The position numbers were made by a program, and so were the translations under genes. Positions 7,735-16,144 of a DNA stretch of 64,000 nt are shown here, piece after piece; the first letter of the stretch is position 1, and each line of letters starts with the position of its first letter. This stretch comes from Paraburkholderia eburnea (GTDB taxonomy: Bacteria; Pseudomonadota; Gammaproteobacteria; Burkholderiales; Burkholderiaceae): positions 1 to 64,000 of the forward strand of contig NZ_PQGA01000014.1 in the NCBI RefSeq assembly GCF_002917095.1, read 5' to 3'. The notes beneath the pieces are model-generated. The model saw only the letters and a program-made list of their open reading frames with translations, had not been told where the DNA came from and ran no database searches.

Positions 7735-9006
7735 ATGAACAGCATGATCGACCTCGATCCCCCCGGCTACCAGTCGCGCCCCATCGCGGGCGAGGAAGGC
7801 GCCCGGCGCACCGTACTCTACGGCGGATACACCGTTTTCAGCGTGTTCCAGCCGGTGTTTTCGGTCGCCCACCGCCGCGCGATCGGCTATCACGCGTCGC
7901 TGCGCGCGCACGACGAACAGGGCCAGCAGGTGCCGTCGCAGGACGTCTTCACCCAGGCGGCGCGGCGCGGCGACCTGCTCGAACTCGGGCGTCTGGCCGA
8001 ATCGCTGCATCTGGGCAATTTCAACGCCTTCGATTCGCATGACGAATGGCTGTTCCTGAGCCTGCATCCCGCCGCGTTGATGGACACGAGCTACGGCGAC
8101 GCCCTGCTCGCCGGCATCAAGGCGCTCGGCCTGCCGCCGCAGCGCGTCGTGCTGGAAGTCTCCGAGCAGGCGGGCGGCGAGAATTCCCGTTTTGCCGAGA
8201 TCATCGACTTGCTGCGCAAGGCCGGGTTCGTGATCGCGCTGGACGGTTTCGGCGCGAAGCATTCGAACATCGACCGCGTGTGGCAGCTACGCCCCGACAT
8301 CGTCACGCTCGACCGCAGCCTGCTCGCGCAGGCGAGCCGCCACGCGCATATCGAGCGTGTGCTGCCGGGTCTGGTGTCGATGCTGCACGAATCCGGCCAG
8401 CTGGTGCTGGTCGGCGGTCTGTCGACCGAGCGCGACGCGCTGATCGCGCTGGAAAGCGGCGCCGATTTCGTGCAGGGCTCGCACTTCGCCGGCCCCGACG
8501 TGCAGCCGGTGCCGCCCGCCGTTGCCGCGCGCCTGATGGACGATCTGTCGGCGCGTTTGCGTGAGCGCGTGAGCGAGAGAGAGCGGGCCCAGCGTGCGCG
8601 CCTCGCGCCGTATGTGAGCGCGCTCGAAGCGGCGGCGGCGCAACTGGCCGCCGGCGCGAGCATGAGCGACGCCACCCTGCCGCTGCTGGGCCTGGCCGAA
8701 ACGGCGCGCAGCTTCCTGCTGGACGCCTCGGGCCGCCAGATCGGCGACAACGTGTTGCCGGACGGGCGCACGTCGCAGCGCGCCAAGCGCTTCAGGCCGC
8801 TGCTGCATTCCGAGGGCGCAAGCTGGGAGCGCCGCCCGTACTTCATCGGCGCGATGAAGTCGCCGGGCAGCGTACAGTTCACGCCGCCTTATCTCTCGAT
8901 CAACGAGGCGCACCTGTGCGTGACGGCGTCGATCGCCGCGCAGACGGCACACGGCCTCCAGGTGCTGTGCGTCGATATCAACTGGGAAGCCGCGCAACGC
9001 GGTTAG
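7735..9006 (+). CDS. Degenerate EAL domain protein with C-terminal Cache/YkuI-C-like domain
   Basis: 423 residues. Residues about 34-270 follow the EAL fold (QPVFSVAHRRAIGYHASLR, then VVLEVSEQ, ALDGFGAKHSNIDRVWQLRPD, and GADFVQGSHFAGPD at the end). Key catalytic residues are replaced: EAL itself reads H53-A-S, the metal-binding Asn of the next motif is lost (FLSLHP), DDFG reads DGFG, the Lys of KID is lost (VTLD), and the late Glu is lost (LVGGLST). Cyclic-di-GMP hydrolysis is therefore unlikely. Residues about 275-420 resemble the YkuI C-terminal sensor domain. A binding or signalling role is inferred. The stop overlaps the convergent sigma factor gene by 4 bp. Confidence 0.8.
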   Translation: MNSMIDLDPPGYQSRPIAGEEGARRTVLYGGYTVFSVFQPVFSVAHRRAIGYHASLRAHDEQGQQVPSQDVFTQAARRGDLLELGRLAESLHLGNFNAFDSHDEWLFLSLHPAALMDTSYGDALLAGIKALGLPPQRVVLEVSEQAGGENSRFAEIIDLLRKAGFVIALDGFGAKHSNIDRVWQLRPDIVTLDRSLLAQASRHAHIERVLPGLVSMLHESGQLVLVGGLSTERDALIALESGADFVQGSHFAGPDVQPVPPAVAARLMDDLSARLRERVSERERAQRARLAPYVSALEAAAAQLAAGASMSDATLPLLGLAETARSFLLDASGRQIGDNVLPDGRTSQRAKRFRPLLHSEGASWERRPYFIGAMKSPGSVQFTPPYLSINEAHLCVTASIAAQTAHGLQVLCVDINWEAAQRG

Positions 9007-9995
9007 GCGAGGACCGCTAGCGCAGGGTCGAACGACATCGACACACCGGCCACGCCTGCGTGCGTCGTGTCGTGCGCCGAATATTGCGCGAGCAGCGCAC
9101 GCACCGCCGCCCCGCCGAAAACGCGATTGGCGTCTTGCACGGCGCCCGCTGCGGCCATGCGGACCACGGGCATCGAGCGCTGTCCATCGTCGGACTGGCG
9201 CACGTGCAGCCAGGCGGCCAGCTCGCCATCCTCCCCGACCAGCGCGACGCCCGGCTCGCCGTCGAGCGCGAGCATTTCAACGCGCAGCGCGGCGCGCGGC
9301 AGGCTCGACGCAGAGGCGCTCGCCAGCGCGGTCGCGGTCACGCCCAGCAGATCCATCAAGCCAATCCGGTCCTGCGCGTGCAGCACTTCGCGCAGGCGCT
9401 CGACCGTGCGCGCGTGCTGCGCGGCATCGGCGGGTGCGACCTGAGGTGAAGTTTCGCGCGACAGCCGCAGGCGCGAGCGATGCACGATCTGGCGGCAATG
9501 CGCGAGCGTGCAGCCGGTGAGCGCGGCGATCTCGGCGTAGTCGCACTCGAACGCTTCGCGCAGCACGAACACCGCTTGCTCCAGCGGCCCAAGCCGATCC
9601 AGCAACATCAGCAGCGCCTCCGAAAGATGCGCGACGCGCAAACCCGTTTCCTCGGCCGATGGTGCACCGCCGTCGATCCACGACATATCGCCCGCCAGGC
9701 CTTCCTCCATCGCGCTGTCTCGGCGCAGCTTGCGCAGCCGGTCAATCGCGAGACGCACCGTCACCGTGGCGAGCCACGCCTGGGGCGTGCGCACCGCCGC
9801 CGCATCGGCGTCGCGCCAGCGGAACCAGGCGTCCTGCACCACGTCTTCGGCCTCGGCGCGGCTGCCTAGCACGCGCGCGGCCAGCGCCAGCAGGCGCGCG
9901 CGCTCCTTGCCGAAGGTCGCCGCGCGGCGCGGCTCGTCCCACGCGCACGCCTGCGACGCATTCGCTTCGTCGCGGATTTGATCGATCACCGTCAT
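9003..9995 (-). CDS. ECF sigma factor with C-terminal extension (ECF41/SigJ-like)
   Basis: 330 residues. Sigma-2 lies at about residues 30-100 (LGSRAEAEDVVQDAWFRW) and sigma-4 at about 130-190 (LGPLEQAVFVLREAFECDYAEIAALTGC, then CRQIVHRSRLRL). About 130 further residues occupy the position of the SnoaL-like regulatory domain of ECF41 factors, here poorly conserved. No anti-sigma gene is adjacent, as expected if the C-terminal domain regulates. The start at 9995 has AAGGAG 8 nt upstream. A promoter of the ECF41 type lies in front of it, implying autoregulation. It diverges from the clpP paralogue. Confidence 0.88.
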   Translation of the reverse strand: MTVIDQIRDEANASQACAWDEPRRAATFGKERARLLALAARVLGSRAEAEDVVQDAWFRWRDADAAAVRTPQAWLATVTVRLAIDRLRKLRRDSAMEEGLAGDMSWIDGGAPSAEETGLRVAHLSEALLMLLDRLGPLEQAVFVLREAFECDYAEIAALTGCTLAHCRQIVHRSRLRLSRETSPQVAPADAAQHARTVERLREVLHAQDRIGLMDLLGVTATALASASASSLPRAALRVEMLALDGEPGVALVGEDGELAAWLHVRQSDDGQRSMPVVRMAAAGAVQDANRVFGGAAVRALLAQYSAHDTTHAGVAGVSMSFDPALAVLA

Positions 9996-10069
9996 TCGCG
10001 TCGCTCCTTCTTCGGACGCACCCAGGCGCGCCCTGTTTCGCGGACGGCCCACGCCGTCCTTTCCCTCAT

Positions 10070-10096
10070 GACGTCCGGCACGCCGCCGATGTGACA
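10070..10096 (-). promoter_or_regulatory. ECF41-type promoter of the sigma factor gene
   Basis: Read on the - strand: TGTCACA at 10096-10090, 16 nt, then CGTC at 10073-10070. This matches the promoter I recall for ECF41 sigma factors (TGTCACA-N16-CGTC) in both elements and spacing. The predicted transcription start leaves a leader of roughly 65 nt before the sigma gene. Confidence 0.75.
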
Positions 10097-10209
10097 GCCG
10101 CGTGCAAAAAAATTTCCGTCACGCGCGGGACGCGCCAGGCGTCTTGAAAGCAGTGACGCAGACATGCCGCGCCGCCACTTTCCCACTCCACTGCCGCGAG
10201 AGGCCTCAA

Positions 10210-10854
10210 ATGCACGCCAACGTCCAGCATCATGCAGCAATCGCGCCGCGCGCGCTCAACCTCGTGCCGACGGTCATCGAGACATCGGGGCGCGGCGAGC
10301 GCGCCTACGACATCTACTCGCGCCTGCTGCGCGAGCGCATCGTGTTCCTGGTCGGCCCGGTGACGGAGCAGACGGCGAGCGTCGTGGTCGCGCAACTGCT
10401 GTTTCTCGAAGCCGAGAATCCGGAAAAAGACATCAGCCTCTACATCAATTCGCCGGGCGGCTCGGTCTACGACGGCATGGCGATCCACGACACCATGCAG
10501 TTCGTGAAGCCCGATGTCTCGACGCTATGCACGGGATTCGCGGCCAGCATGGGCTCGTTTCTGCTGGCCGCCGGTACGCGCGGAAAACGCTTCGCACTGC
10601 CGAACGCACGCATCATGATCCATCAGCCTTCGGGCGGCAGCCAGGGCACGGCGTCCGATGTCGAGGTGCAGGCGCGCGAGGTGCTGTATCAGCGCGAACG
10701 GCTGAACGCGATGCTTGCCGCGCACACGGGCCGCGACCTCGAACAGATCGTGCGCGACACCGATCGCGATCACTTCATGTCGTCCGATGCGGCGGCGGAA
10801 TACGGCCTGATCGACCGCGTGCTGCATACGCGCGACGAGCAGGCGCCGCGCTAA
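10210..10854 (+). CDS. clpP: ATP-dependent Clp protease proteolytic subunit, ClpP paralogue
   Basis: 214 residues, family length. The serine protease triad is intact and correctly spaced: Ser113 in GFAASMGSF, His138 in MIHQP, Asp187 in DTDRDHF. The N-terminal 20 residues are not the usual ClpP start, and no clpX or tig lies nearby, so this is a stand-alone second ClpP of the kind found in many Burkholderiales rather than the housekeeping tig-clpP-clpX copy. The start at 10210 follows GAGAGGCC. A CTTGAAA resembling a sigma-32 -35 element lies at 10143-10149, with only a poor -10. It ends 9 bp before the convergent tetR stop. Confidence 0.93.
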   Translation: MHANVQHHAAIAPRALNLVPTVIETSGRGERAYDIYSRLLRERIVFLVGPVTEQTASVVVAQLLFLEAENPEKDISLYINSPGGSVYDGMAIHDTMQFVKPDVSTLCTGFAASMGSFLLAAGTRGKRFALPNARIMIHQPSGGSQGTASDVEVQAREVLYQRERLNAMLAAHTGRDLEQIVRDTDRDHFMSSDAAAEYGLIDRVLHTRDEQAPR

Positions 10855-10863
10855 GCAGGTATT

Positions 10864-11502
10864 TCAGACGAGCCGGACCGCCAGCCACGCCGCCAGCACG
10901 CCCTTGTATTCGGCGACCAGCAGCTTGCGCTCCCTGGGCCTGGCGGCCGCATAAAGCGGGTTGAGACTCTTGACGACCTGCAGCATCACCTCGGCGATGC
11001 GGTAGGCCTCGTCGGCGGACAGCGCCTCGTTATAGCGGCGGAACAGCGTCGAGAAGCGCTGGCGCAGCTTGTTGCGCGCGGCGTCGTCGCGGCGAAAGCC
11101 GAGCGACACCGACAGCAGCGGCAGATAGGCCGGGTACGAGTCCATCAGATCGACCATCATGTCGAACAGGCGCTCTGCAAGCTGGGCGGGCGGCAGTGCG
11201 GGCGCGTGCGCTTGAGCCTCGATGAAGGCGCTCCAGCGCGCATCCATGTCGTTGCCGTACTGCTGGCGCAGCGCCAGGGCAAGCTCGTCCTTGTTGCGGA
11301 AATACTGGTATGCCGCGCCAATCGACACGCCCGCCTGCTGCGCGATCTGCGTCATCGTCGCGCCCTCGAACCCGCGCTCGGCGAAGTCTTGCGCCGCCGC
11401 TTCCAGCAGCGCCTCGACGGTGCGCGCAGCGCGCTCCTGGCGCGGCACGCGCCGCCCCGCCTCCCTGGGTACGGCGCCGGGCCGCAGCGGTGTGGCCGCC
11501 AT
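10864..11502 (-). CDS. TetR family regulator
   Basis: 212 residues. The N-terminal TetR helix-turn-helix spans about residues 24-70 (AAAQDFAERGFEGATMTQIAQQAGVSIG in pieces, then AAYQYFRNKDELA). The C-terminal ligand domain resembles TetR_C families with LPLLSVSLGF and ARNKLRQRF. The start at 11502 is chosen because GGGAGG sits 8 nt upstream; two further in-frame ATGs reach 11526. It diverges from the YecD-like hydrolase, and the operator between them covers both starts. Confidence 0.93.
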   Translation of the reverse strand: MAATPLRPGAVPREAGRRVPRQERAARTVEALLEAAAQDFAERGFEGATMTQIAQQAGVSIGAAYQYFRNKDELALALRQQYGNDMDARWSAFIEAQAHAPALPPAQLAERLFDMMVDLMDSYPAYLPLLSVSLGFRRDDAARNKLRQRFSTLFRRYNEALSADEAYRIAEVMLQVVKSLNPLYAAARPRERKLLVAEYKGVLAAWLAVRLV

Positions 11503-11532
11503 ATCTGAGTCCTCCCTCATCTTCATGTATTA

Positions 11533-11554
11533 TATGTGAGGCTATCCTCACATA
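11533..11554. promoter_or_regulatory. 22-bp TetR operator
   Basis: TATGTGAGG-N4-CCTCACATA, perfect 9-bp arms, between the divergent tetR and hydrolase genes. It ends 10 bp before the hydrolase ATG and lies about 30 bp from the chosen tetR start, so binding would block both genes. Confidence 0.8.
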
Positions 11555-11564
11555 ATGGTGCACC

Positions 11565-12149
11565 ATGACGCAAGCTCTCTCTTCCCTCTCGCTCGACCCG
11601 CGCAAGACCGCGCTCGTGATGATCGACCTGCAACACGGTATCGTGAGCCGTCCCATCGCGCCTCATAGCGGCGCGCAAGTGGTCGAAAACGGCAAGGCGC
11701 TGGCCGATGCGCTGCGCGCCAAAGGCGGCACGGTCGTCTGGGTGCACGTGCTGATCAACGAAATCCTCGCGCTGCCAGCCGACGCTCCGACGCGCGCGCC
11801 CGATGCGCCGCCCGCGCCCGCCATCGCCTCCGAACTCGTGCCCGAAATCGGCGCGCAGGACGGCGACGTGATCGTGGCCAAGCGCCAATGGGGCGCGTTC
11901 TACGGCACCAATCTCGAACAACAGCTGCGCCGCCGCGGCATCGACACGATCGTGCTGGGCGGCATCGCCACGAACTTCGGCGTCGAATCCACCGCGCGCG
12001 CGGCCTTCGACTTCGGCTTCAAGCTCGTGTTCGTCGAAGACGCCACCTCTGCGCTCAACGACGAGATGCATCGCTTCACGTTCGAAAAGCTGTTCCGTCA
12101 CATGGGCCACGTGCGCTCGACTGCGCAAACGATCGCCGCGCTGGCGTAG
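11565..12149 (+). CDS. Isochorismatase-family hydrolase, YecD-like
   Basis: 194 residues with the isochorismatase fold: Asp21 in MIDLQ, Lys106 in AKRQWGAF, and the cis-peptide region GIATNFGVESTAR. The position that is Cys in nicotinamidases and amidohydrolases of the superfamily is Gly139, as in E. coli YecD and EntB-type isochorismatases. So nucleophilic amidase chemistry is unlikely and a YecD-like or isochorismatase-like reaction is more plausible. The ribosome site is weak, because the operator occupies the leader. Probably repressed by the divergent TetR protein. Confidence 0.87.
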   Translation: MTQALSSLSLDPRKTALVMIDLQHGIVSRPIAPHSGAQVVENGKALADALRAKGGTVVWVHVLINEILALPADAPTRAPDAPPAPAIASELVPEIGAQDGDVIVAKRQWGAFYGTNLEQQLRRRGIDTIVLGGIATNFGVESTARAAFDFGFKLVFVEDATSALNDEMHRFTFEKLFRHMGHVRSTAQTIAALA

Positions 12150-12190
12150 TCGTACGCCCGAAGCGCACGCTCGAACGCCGGTAGCAAACA

Positions 12191-12222
12191 AAAAAGCCCT
12201 CGATGCGAATCGAGGGCTTTTT
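12191..12222. terminator. Bidirectional terminator between the hydrolase gene and sodB
   Basis: AAAAAGCCCTCGAT-N4-ATCGAGGGCTTTTT: a 14-bp perfect hairpin with A- and T-runs on the two sides, serving both convergent genes. Confidence 0.93.
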
Positions 12223-12270
12223 GCATGGTGCCGCGCAACGTCATGCGCGCGGCGCGCGAACCGGCTGCGC

Positions 12271-12849
12271 TTAAGCGAAGTTCTTCGCGGCGAAGTCCCA
12301 GTTCACGATGTTCCAGAACGCTTCGACGAACTTCGGACGGGCGTTGCGGTAGTCGATGTAGTAAGCGTGTTCCCACACGTCGATCGTGATCAGCGCGGTT
12401 GCGTCGGTCGTGAGCGGCGTAGCGGCGTTGCTGGTCGACACGATGTCGAGCGAGCCGTCAGCCTTCTTCACGAGCCACGTCCAGCCCGAACCGAAGTTGC
12501 CGACCGCAGCCTTCGTGAAGGCTTCCTTGAATGCGTCGTAGGAACCCCACTTCGCGTTGATCGCGTCGCCCAGCGCGCCCGTCGGTGCGCCGCCGCCTTG
12601 CGGGGAAAGGCTGTTCCAGAAGAACGTGTGATTCCAGATCTGGGCTGCGTTGTTGAACACGCCACCCGAGGACTTCTTGACGATTTCTTCGAGCGAGAGC
12701 TTTTCGAACTCGGTGCCCGGGATCAGGTTGTTCAGGTTCGTGACGTAAGCCTGGTGGTGCTTGCCGTAGTGGAACTCGAGCGTCTCTTCCGACATGTTCG
12801 GAGCGAGGGCGTTCTTCGCGAACGGCAGCGGCGGGAGCGTAAATGACAT
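12271..12849 (-). CDS. sodB: Superoxide dismutase, Fe type
   Basis: 192 residues, cytoplasmic Fe-SOD length. It converts superoxide to hydrogen peroxide and oxygen. Metal ligands are at the classic positions: His27 (FHYGKHH), His74 (IWNHTFFW), Asp157 and His161 (DVWEHAYY). The Gly/Ala-rich segment SPQGGGAPTG near residue 85 and AQ at 69-70 fit Fe rather than Mn specificity. AAGGAA precedes the start by 7 nt. It lies downstream of xseA on the same strand with about 350 bp between. Confidence 0.98.
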   Translation of the reverse strand: MSFTLPPLPFAKNALAPNMSEETLEFHYGKHHQAYVTNLNNLIPGTEFEKLSLEEIVKKSSGGVFNNAAQIWNHTFFWNSLSPQGGGAPTGALGDAINAKWGSYDAFKEAFTKAAVGNFGSGWTWLVKKADGSLDIVSTSNAATPLTTDATALITIDVWEHAYYIDYRNARPKFVEAFWNIVNWDFAAKNFA

Positions 12850-13197
12850 GATGCGGTTCCTTCGTCGTGTTATGGGGAGTTCTGCGTGAAGTTCTACGTG
12901 AAATTCTACGTATTGACCGGCATGGAGCACTCGATTGTAGGCGAGTTGGAATAACCCCGCAAACGCGCGGACATTATGCCGAACATCGGCTGGACAAGGC
13001 TTTCGCGCCTGTTTTCAGCGTCAATCGCGGGCTTCAGGCGACCATCGGCGCGCGGGCGGCATTCGTGCTGTCCGAATCGCGCAAGGTGCTGTCCGGACAG
13101 CGCAAACGCCGTCTGTGCATCAGCACCCTGCGCACGCGGCGCGCCTGCTGCGCTTGCCAGGATGACGAAAGTGTTGCAATCGCCGTTGGACGCCGCG
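12850..13197. other. Gene-free stretch between xseA and sodB
   Basis: About 350 bp. It must hold the sodB promoter. I see a 14-bp palindrome, GCTGTCCGGACAGC, at 13088-13101, with no T-run after it. No convincing coding frame. Confidence 0.5.
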
Positions 13198-14568
13198 TCA
13201 GAAACCGTCGGAAAGGCGCGGCTGCACATCGGCGAGCGCGACATCGGCGCTGCCCTGCGCGAGATGAACGGTGAGGCGCTTGCCCGGCTTGAGCGCGCCG
13301 GGCGCGCGCACGGCCGCGCCGCTCTGCGCGTCGAGCAGCGCCGCGTAGCCGCGCTCCAGGGTGCGCTGCGGACTGAGCACTTCGAGCCGCGCCGAGAGTT
13401 CCGACACGCGAGCGCCAGCGCGTTCGCGTTCGCGCGAAAAAGCAGCGTCGAGACGCCGGCCCAGCGCCTCGACCTGGACGCGCTGCGCGGCCGCGTCCGG
13501 ACGCGTGCGCTGCCAGCGCATCTGCACCACGTTGAAGCTCGCACGCGCCTGCGCGGTCGAGCGCGAACCCGCCGACGCCAGCCGGATCGCCAGTTGACGC
13601 AAATGCGAACGCTGCTGCACAAGGCGCTCGCCCGGCGACACCAGACGCCGCGCAAGCCAGTCCAGCTGCTGCGCGCGCCGCTCCATCAAACGGCCGAAAC
13701 CGCGTGCCAGCGCGGCGTGGCGCTGATCCAGCTCGCGCAGCAACAGCACGCGCTGCGGGCTCACCAGCTCGGCAGCGCCCGTGGGCGTGGGCGCGCGCAC
13801 ATCGGCGGCAAAATCGGCGATGGTGAAATCGGTTTCGTGGCCCACGCCGCTGACCACGGGAATCGCGCTCGCCGCAATCGCTCGCGCGAGCGTCTCGTCG
13901 TTGAACGACCAGAGATCCTCGATCGAGCCGCCGCCCCGGCACAGCACGATCACGTCGACTTCATTGCGCGCGTTGGCGGCATCGAGCATCGCCGTGAGTT
14001 TTTCCGCCGAGCCCGCGCCCTGCACCGGGGCCGGATAGACGATCACCGGCACGTGCGGCGCGCGGCGGCACAGCGTCGTGAGCACGTCGCGCAGCGCGGC
14101 GGCCTGCATCGACGTAATCACGCCGATCGCACGCGGATGCGTGGGCAGTTCGCGCTTGCGCGCCTCGTCGAACAGCCCTTCGGATTCGAGCTGGGCCTTC
14201 AGGCGCAGGAACGCTTCGTAGAGACGCCCCTGGCCCGTGCGGCGCACCGCCTCGACGTTGAGTTGCAGTTCGCCGCGCGGCTCGTACATCGTCACGAGCG
14301 CGCGCACTTCGATGCGGTCGCCCTCGCGCGGCGTGAATTCGGCGTACTGGGCGCGGCCGCGGAACATCACGCAGCGGATCTGCGCCTGCGCGTCCTTGAT
14401 CGAAAAGTACCAATGGCCGCTCGCGGCGCGCGTGAAATTCGACACCTCGCCGGAAATCCAGGCGAGCGGAAAGCTGCGTTCGAGCATGGCGCCGATGGCG
14501 CGGTTGAGCGCGGAAACCGGAACGACGACGTCGCCGCCAGGCGCGGAAGAAAGGCGATCGGAGAACAT
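13198..14568 (-). CDS. xseA: Exodeoxyribonuclease VII large subunit
   Basis: 456 residues. An N-terminal OB-fold (about residues 16-110, with WISGEVSNF and GHWYFSIKD) binds single-stranded DNA. The catalytic domain follows with IGVITSMQAAALRD, ARNEVDVIVLCRGGGSIEDLW in pieces, and GVGHETDFTIADF. A long helical region lies at about 310-400, and the C-terminal LERGYAAL segment is typical. It degrades single-stranded DNA together with XseB, which is not in this window. Confidence 0.98.
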   Translation of the reverse strand: MFSDRLSSAPGGDVVVPVSALNRAIGAMLERSFPLAWISGEVSNFTRAASGHWYFSIKDAQAQIRCVMFRGRAQYAEFTPREGDRIEVRALVTMYEPRGELQLNVEAVRRTGQGRLYEAFLRLKAQLESEGLFDEARKRELPTHPRAIGVITSMQAAALRDVLTTLCRRAPHVPVIVYPAPVQGAGSAEKLTAMLDAANARNEVDVIVLCRGGGSIEDLWSFNDETLARAIAASAIPVVSGVGHETDFTIADFAADVRAPTPTGAAELVSPQRVLLLRELDQRHAALARGFGRLMERRAQQLDWLARRLVSPGERLVQQRSHLRQLAIRLASAGSRSTAQARASFNVVQMRWQRTRPDAAAQRVQVEALGRRLDAAFSRERERAGARVSELSARLEVLSPQRTLERGYAALLDAQSGAAVRAPGALKPGKRLTVHLAQGSADVALADVQPRLSDGF

Positions 14569-15094
14569 GGCAGAGGGTGTGGATAAGCGGCGGGCGCGAG
14601 GCGGCCCGCCCAGACGATAGACCGTTCAGGGTGCCCGAGTCCAGCAGGAAACGCTCCCAGCGGATTGGCGCGGTGAAGTTTCCACATTGGCGGCATGAAC
14701 TGTCATATTTGAGGGAGATCCTGCGCAAGCGCTAAAATCCGATTTATCTCATTGATTTAAATCGAATTTTTATTCTATCGAAGGTACCTTACACCGATGG
14801 AATGGCGCACGAACGGGCCTTTGCGCCCGTCCAGGAGCGACTTCTCCACAAAGTTGTCCACAGGCGTCGATTTTTGCGGGAAAGCGTCATCGCGGCAGAC
14901 ATCCGCGCCTGCGCCCAGCCACGCCGCTTGCCGCCTTTCGCCCAGCCGCGCTAGAGTGCCGGGTTCACGCCGGCCCGCATGGCACACGGCCCTGGTGCGC
15001 GCCGTGCGCCCCTATCGAACTGGAGAACCGCTCCGATGCCCATCCCGTCCCACCGCCCGATGCCCGCGCCGAGCGCGAATTTCATGCGCGGCGC
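14569..15094. other. Gene-free stretch between divergent xseA and lpxK
   Basis: About 525 bp. The part near 14700-14790 is strikingly AT-rich for this genome and holds the 10-bp palindrome GATTTAAATC at 14754-14763, a plausible promoter or operator island. A short hairpin ACGGGC-N6-GCCCGT follows near 14815. No exbB/exbD genes, which I recall preceding lpxK in several relatives, are present. Confidence 0.5.
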
Positions 15095-16144
15095 ATGCCG
15101 ATGAGCGGCCCCCTCGCCGATTTCAAGGCGCGCGCCGAAAGCACGTTTGCGCGCGCCTGGCAGCAGCGCGGCCCGCTCGCGTGGGCGCTCACGCCGCTTG
15201 CCGCGATATTCGCCGCCGTAAGCGGCGCGCGCCGCGCGGCCTTCGCCGCCGGCTGGCTCAAGTCGGTGCGCGTGGGCGTGCCGGTCGTGGTGGTCGGCAA
15301 CGTGACGGTCGGTGGCACCGGCAAAACGCCCACGGTGATCGCGCTCGTCGAGGCGCTGCGCGCCGCCGGCTACTCGCCCGGCGTGGTGTCGCGCGGTTAC
15401 GGCGCAAAAGTGGAGCGCCCCACGCCCGTGACCGCGTCCACGCCCGCGCGCGCCTGCGGCGACGAACCGCTGCTGATCGCGCGGCGCACCGGCGTGCCGG
15501 TATGGGTCTCGCCCGACCGCGTTGCGGCGGCGCAGGCGCTGTGCGCGGCTCATTGCGATGTGGACGTGATCGTCAGCGACGACGGGCTGCAGCACTATCG
15601 GCTCCAGCGCGACTTCGAGCTGGTGGTGTTCGACCATCGCCTGGGCGGCAACGGTTTCCTGCTGCCCGCCGGGCCGCTGCGCGAGCCGCTCTCGCGGCGC
15701 CGCGACGCCACCCTCATCAACAATCCGTTCGAGCGCGCGCTGCCCGACTGGCCCAACACCTTCGCGCTCAAGCTGGAGCCGGGCCATGCCTGGCATCTGG
15801 CGAATCCGTCGCTGCGCCGCCCGCTCGCGCAGTTTGGCGGCACGCCCGACGCGCCGCAGCGGCTCGTCGCGGCGGCCGGCATCGGCTCGCCGGAGCGCTT
15901 TTTCGCGACGCTGCGCGCGGCCGGTCTCGCGCCGCAGACGCTGCCGCTGCCCGATCACTACGACTACACGTCGAACCCGTTCAGCGAGATCGCTGCCGAC
16001 GCCATCCTGGTCACCGAAAAGGATGCAGTAAAATTGGGGGCCTGGAACGACGCGCGCATCTGGGTTGTCCCTGTGGAAGCCGCGCTCGATCATCGCCTTA
16101 TCACCCTGGTTGTGGAGAAACTCCGTGGACGCCCGTCTGCTTGA
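15095..16144 (+). CDS. lpxK: Tetraacyldisaccharide 4'-kinase (lipid A synthesis)
   Basis: 349 residues. It phosphorylates the lipid A precursor at the 4' position, at the inner membrane. An N-terminal hydrophobic segment (about residues 28-45) precedes the P-loop GGTGKTP (73-79); DDGLQHYRLQRD and the late VTEKDAVKLG motif of LpxK are present. An ATG at 15101 is an alternative start; neither has a good ribosome site. The 3' end overlaps ycaR by 20 bp, so the two are translationally coupled. Confidence 0.97.
   Translation: MPMSGPLADFKARAESTFARAWQQRGPLAWALTPLAAIFAAVSGARRAAFAAGWLKSVRVGVPVVVVGNVTVGGTGKTPTVIALVEALRAAGYSPGVVSRGYGAKVERPTPVTASTPARACGDEPLLIARRTGVPVWVSPDRVAAAQALCAAHCDVDVIVSDDGLQHYRLQRDFELVVFDHRLGGNGFLLPAGPLREPLSRRRDATLINNPFERALPDWPNTFALKLEPGHAWHLANPSLRRPLAQFGGTPDAPQRLVAAAGIGSPERFFATLRAAGLAPQTLPLPDHYDYTSNPFSEIAADAILVTEKDAVKLGAWNDARIWVVPVEAALDHRLITLVVEKLRGRPSA

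Noticed and set aside
13088..13101. GCTGTCCGGACAGC palindrome as terminator or operator
   Set aside because: No T-run and no matching regulator next to it.
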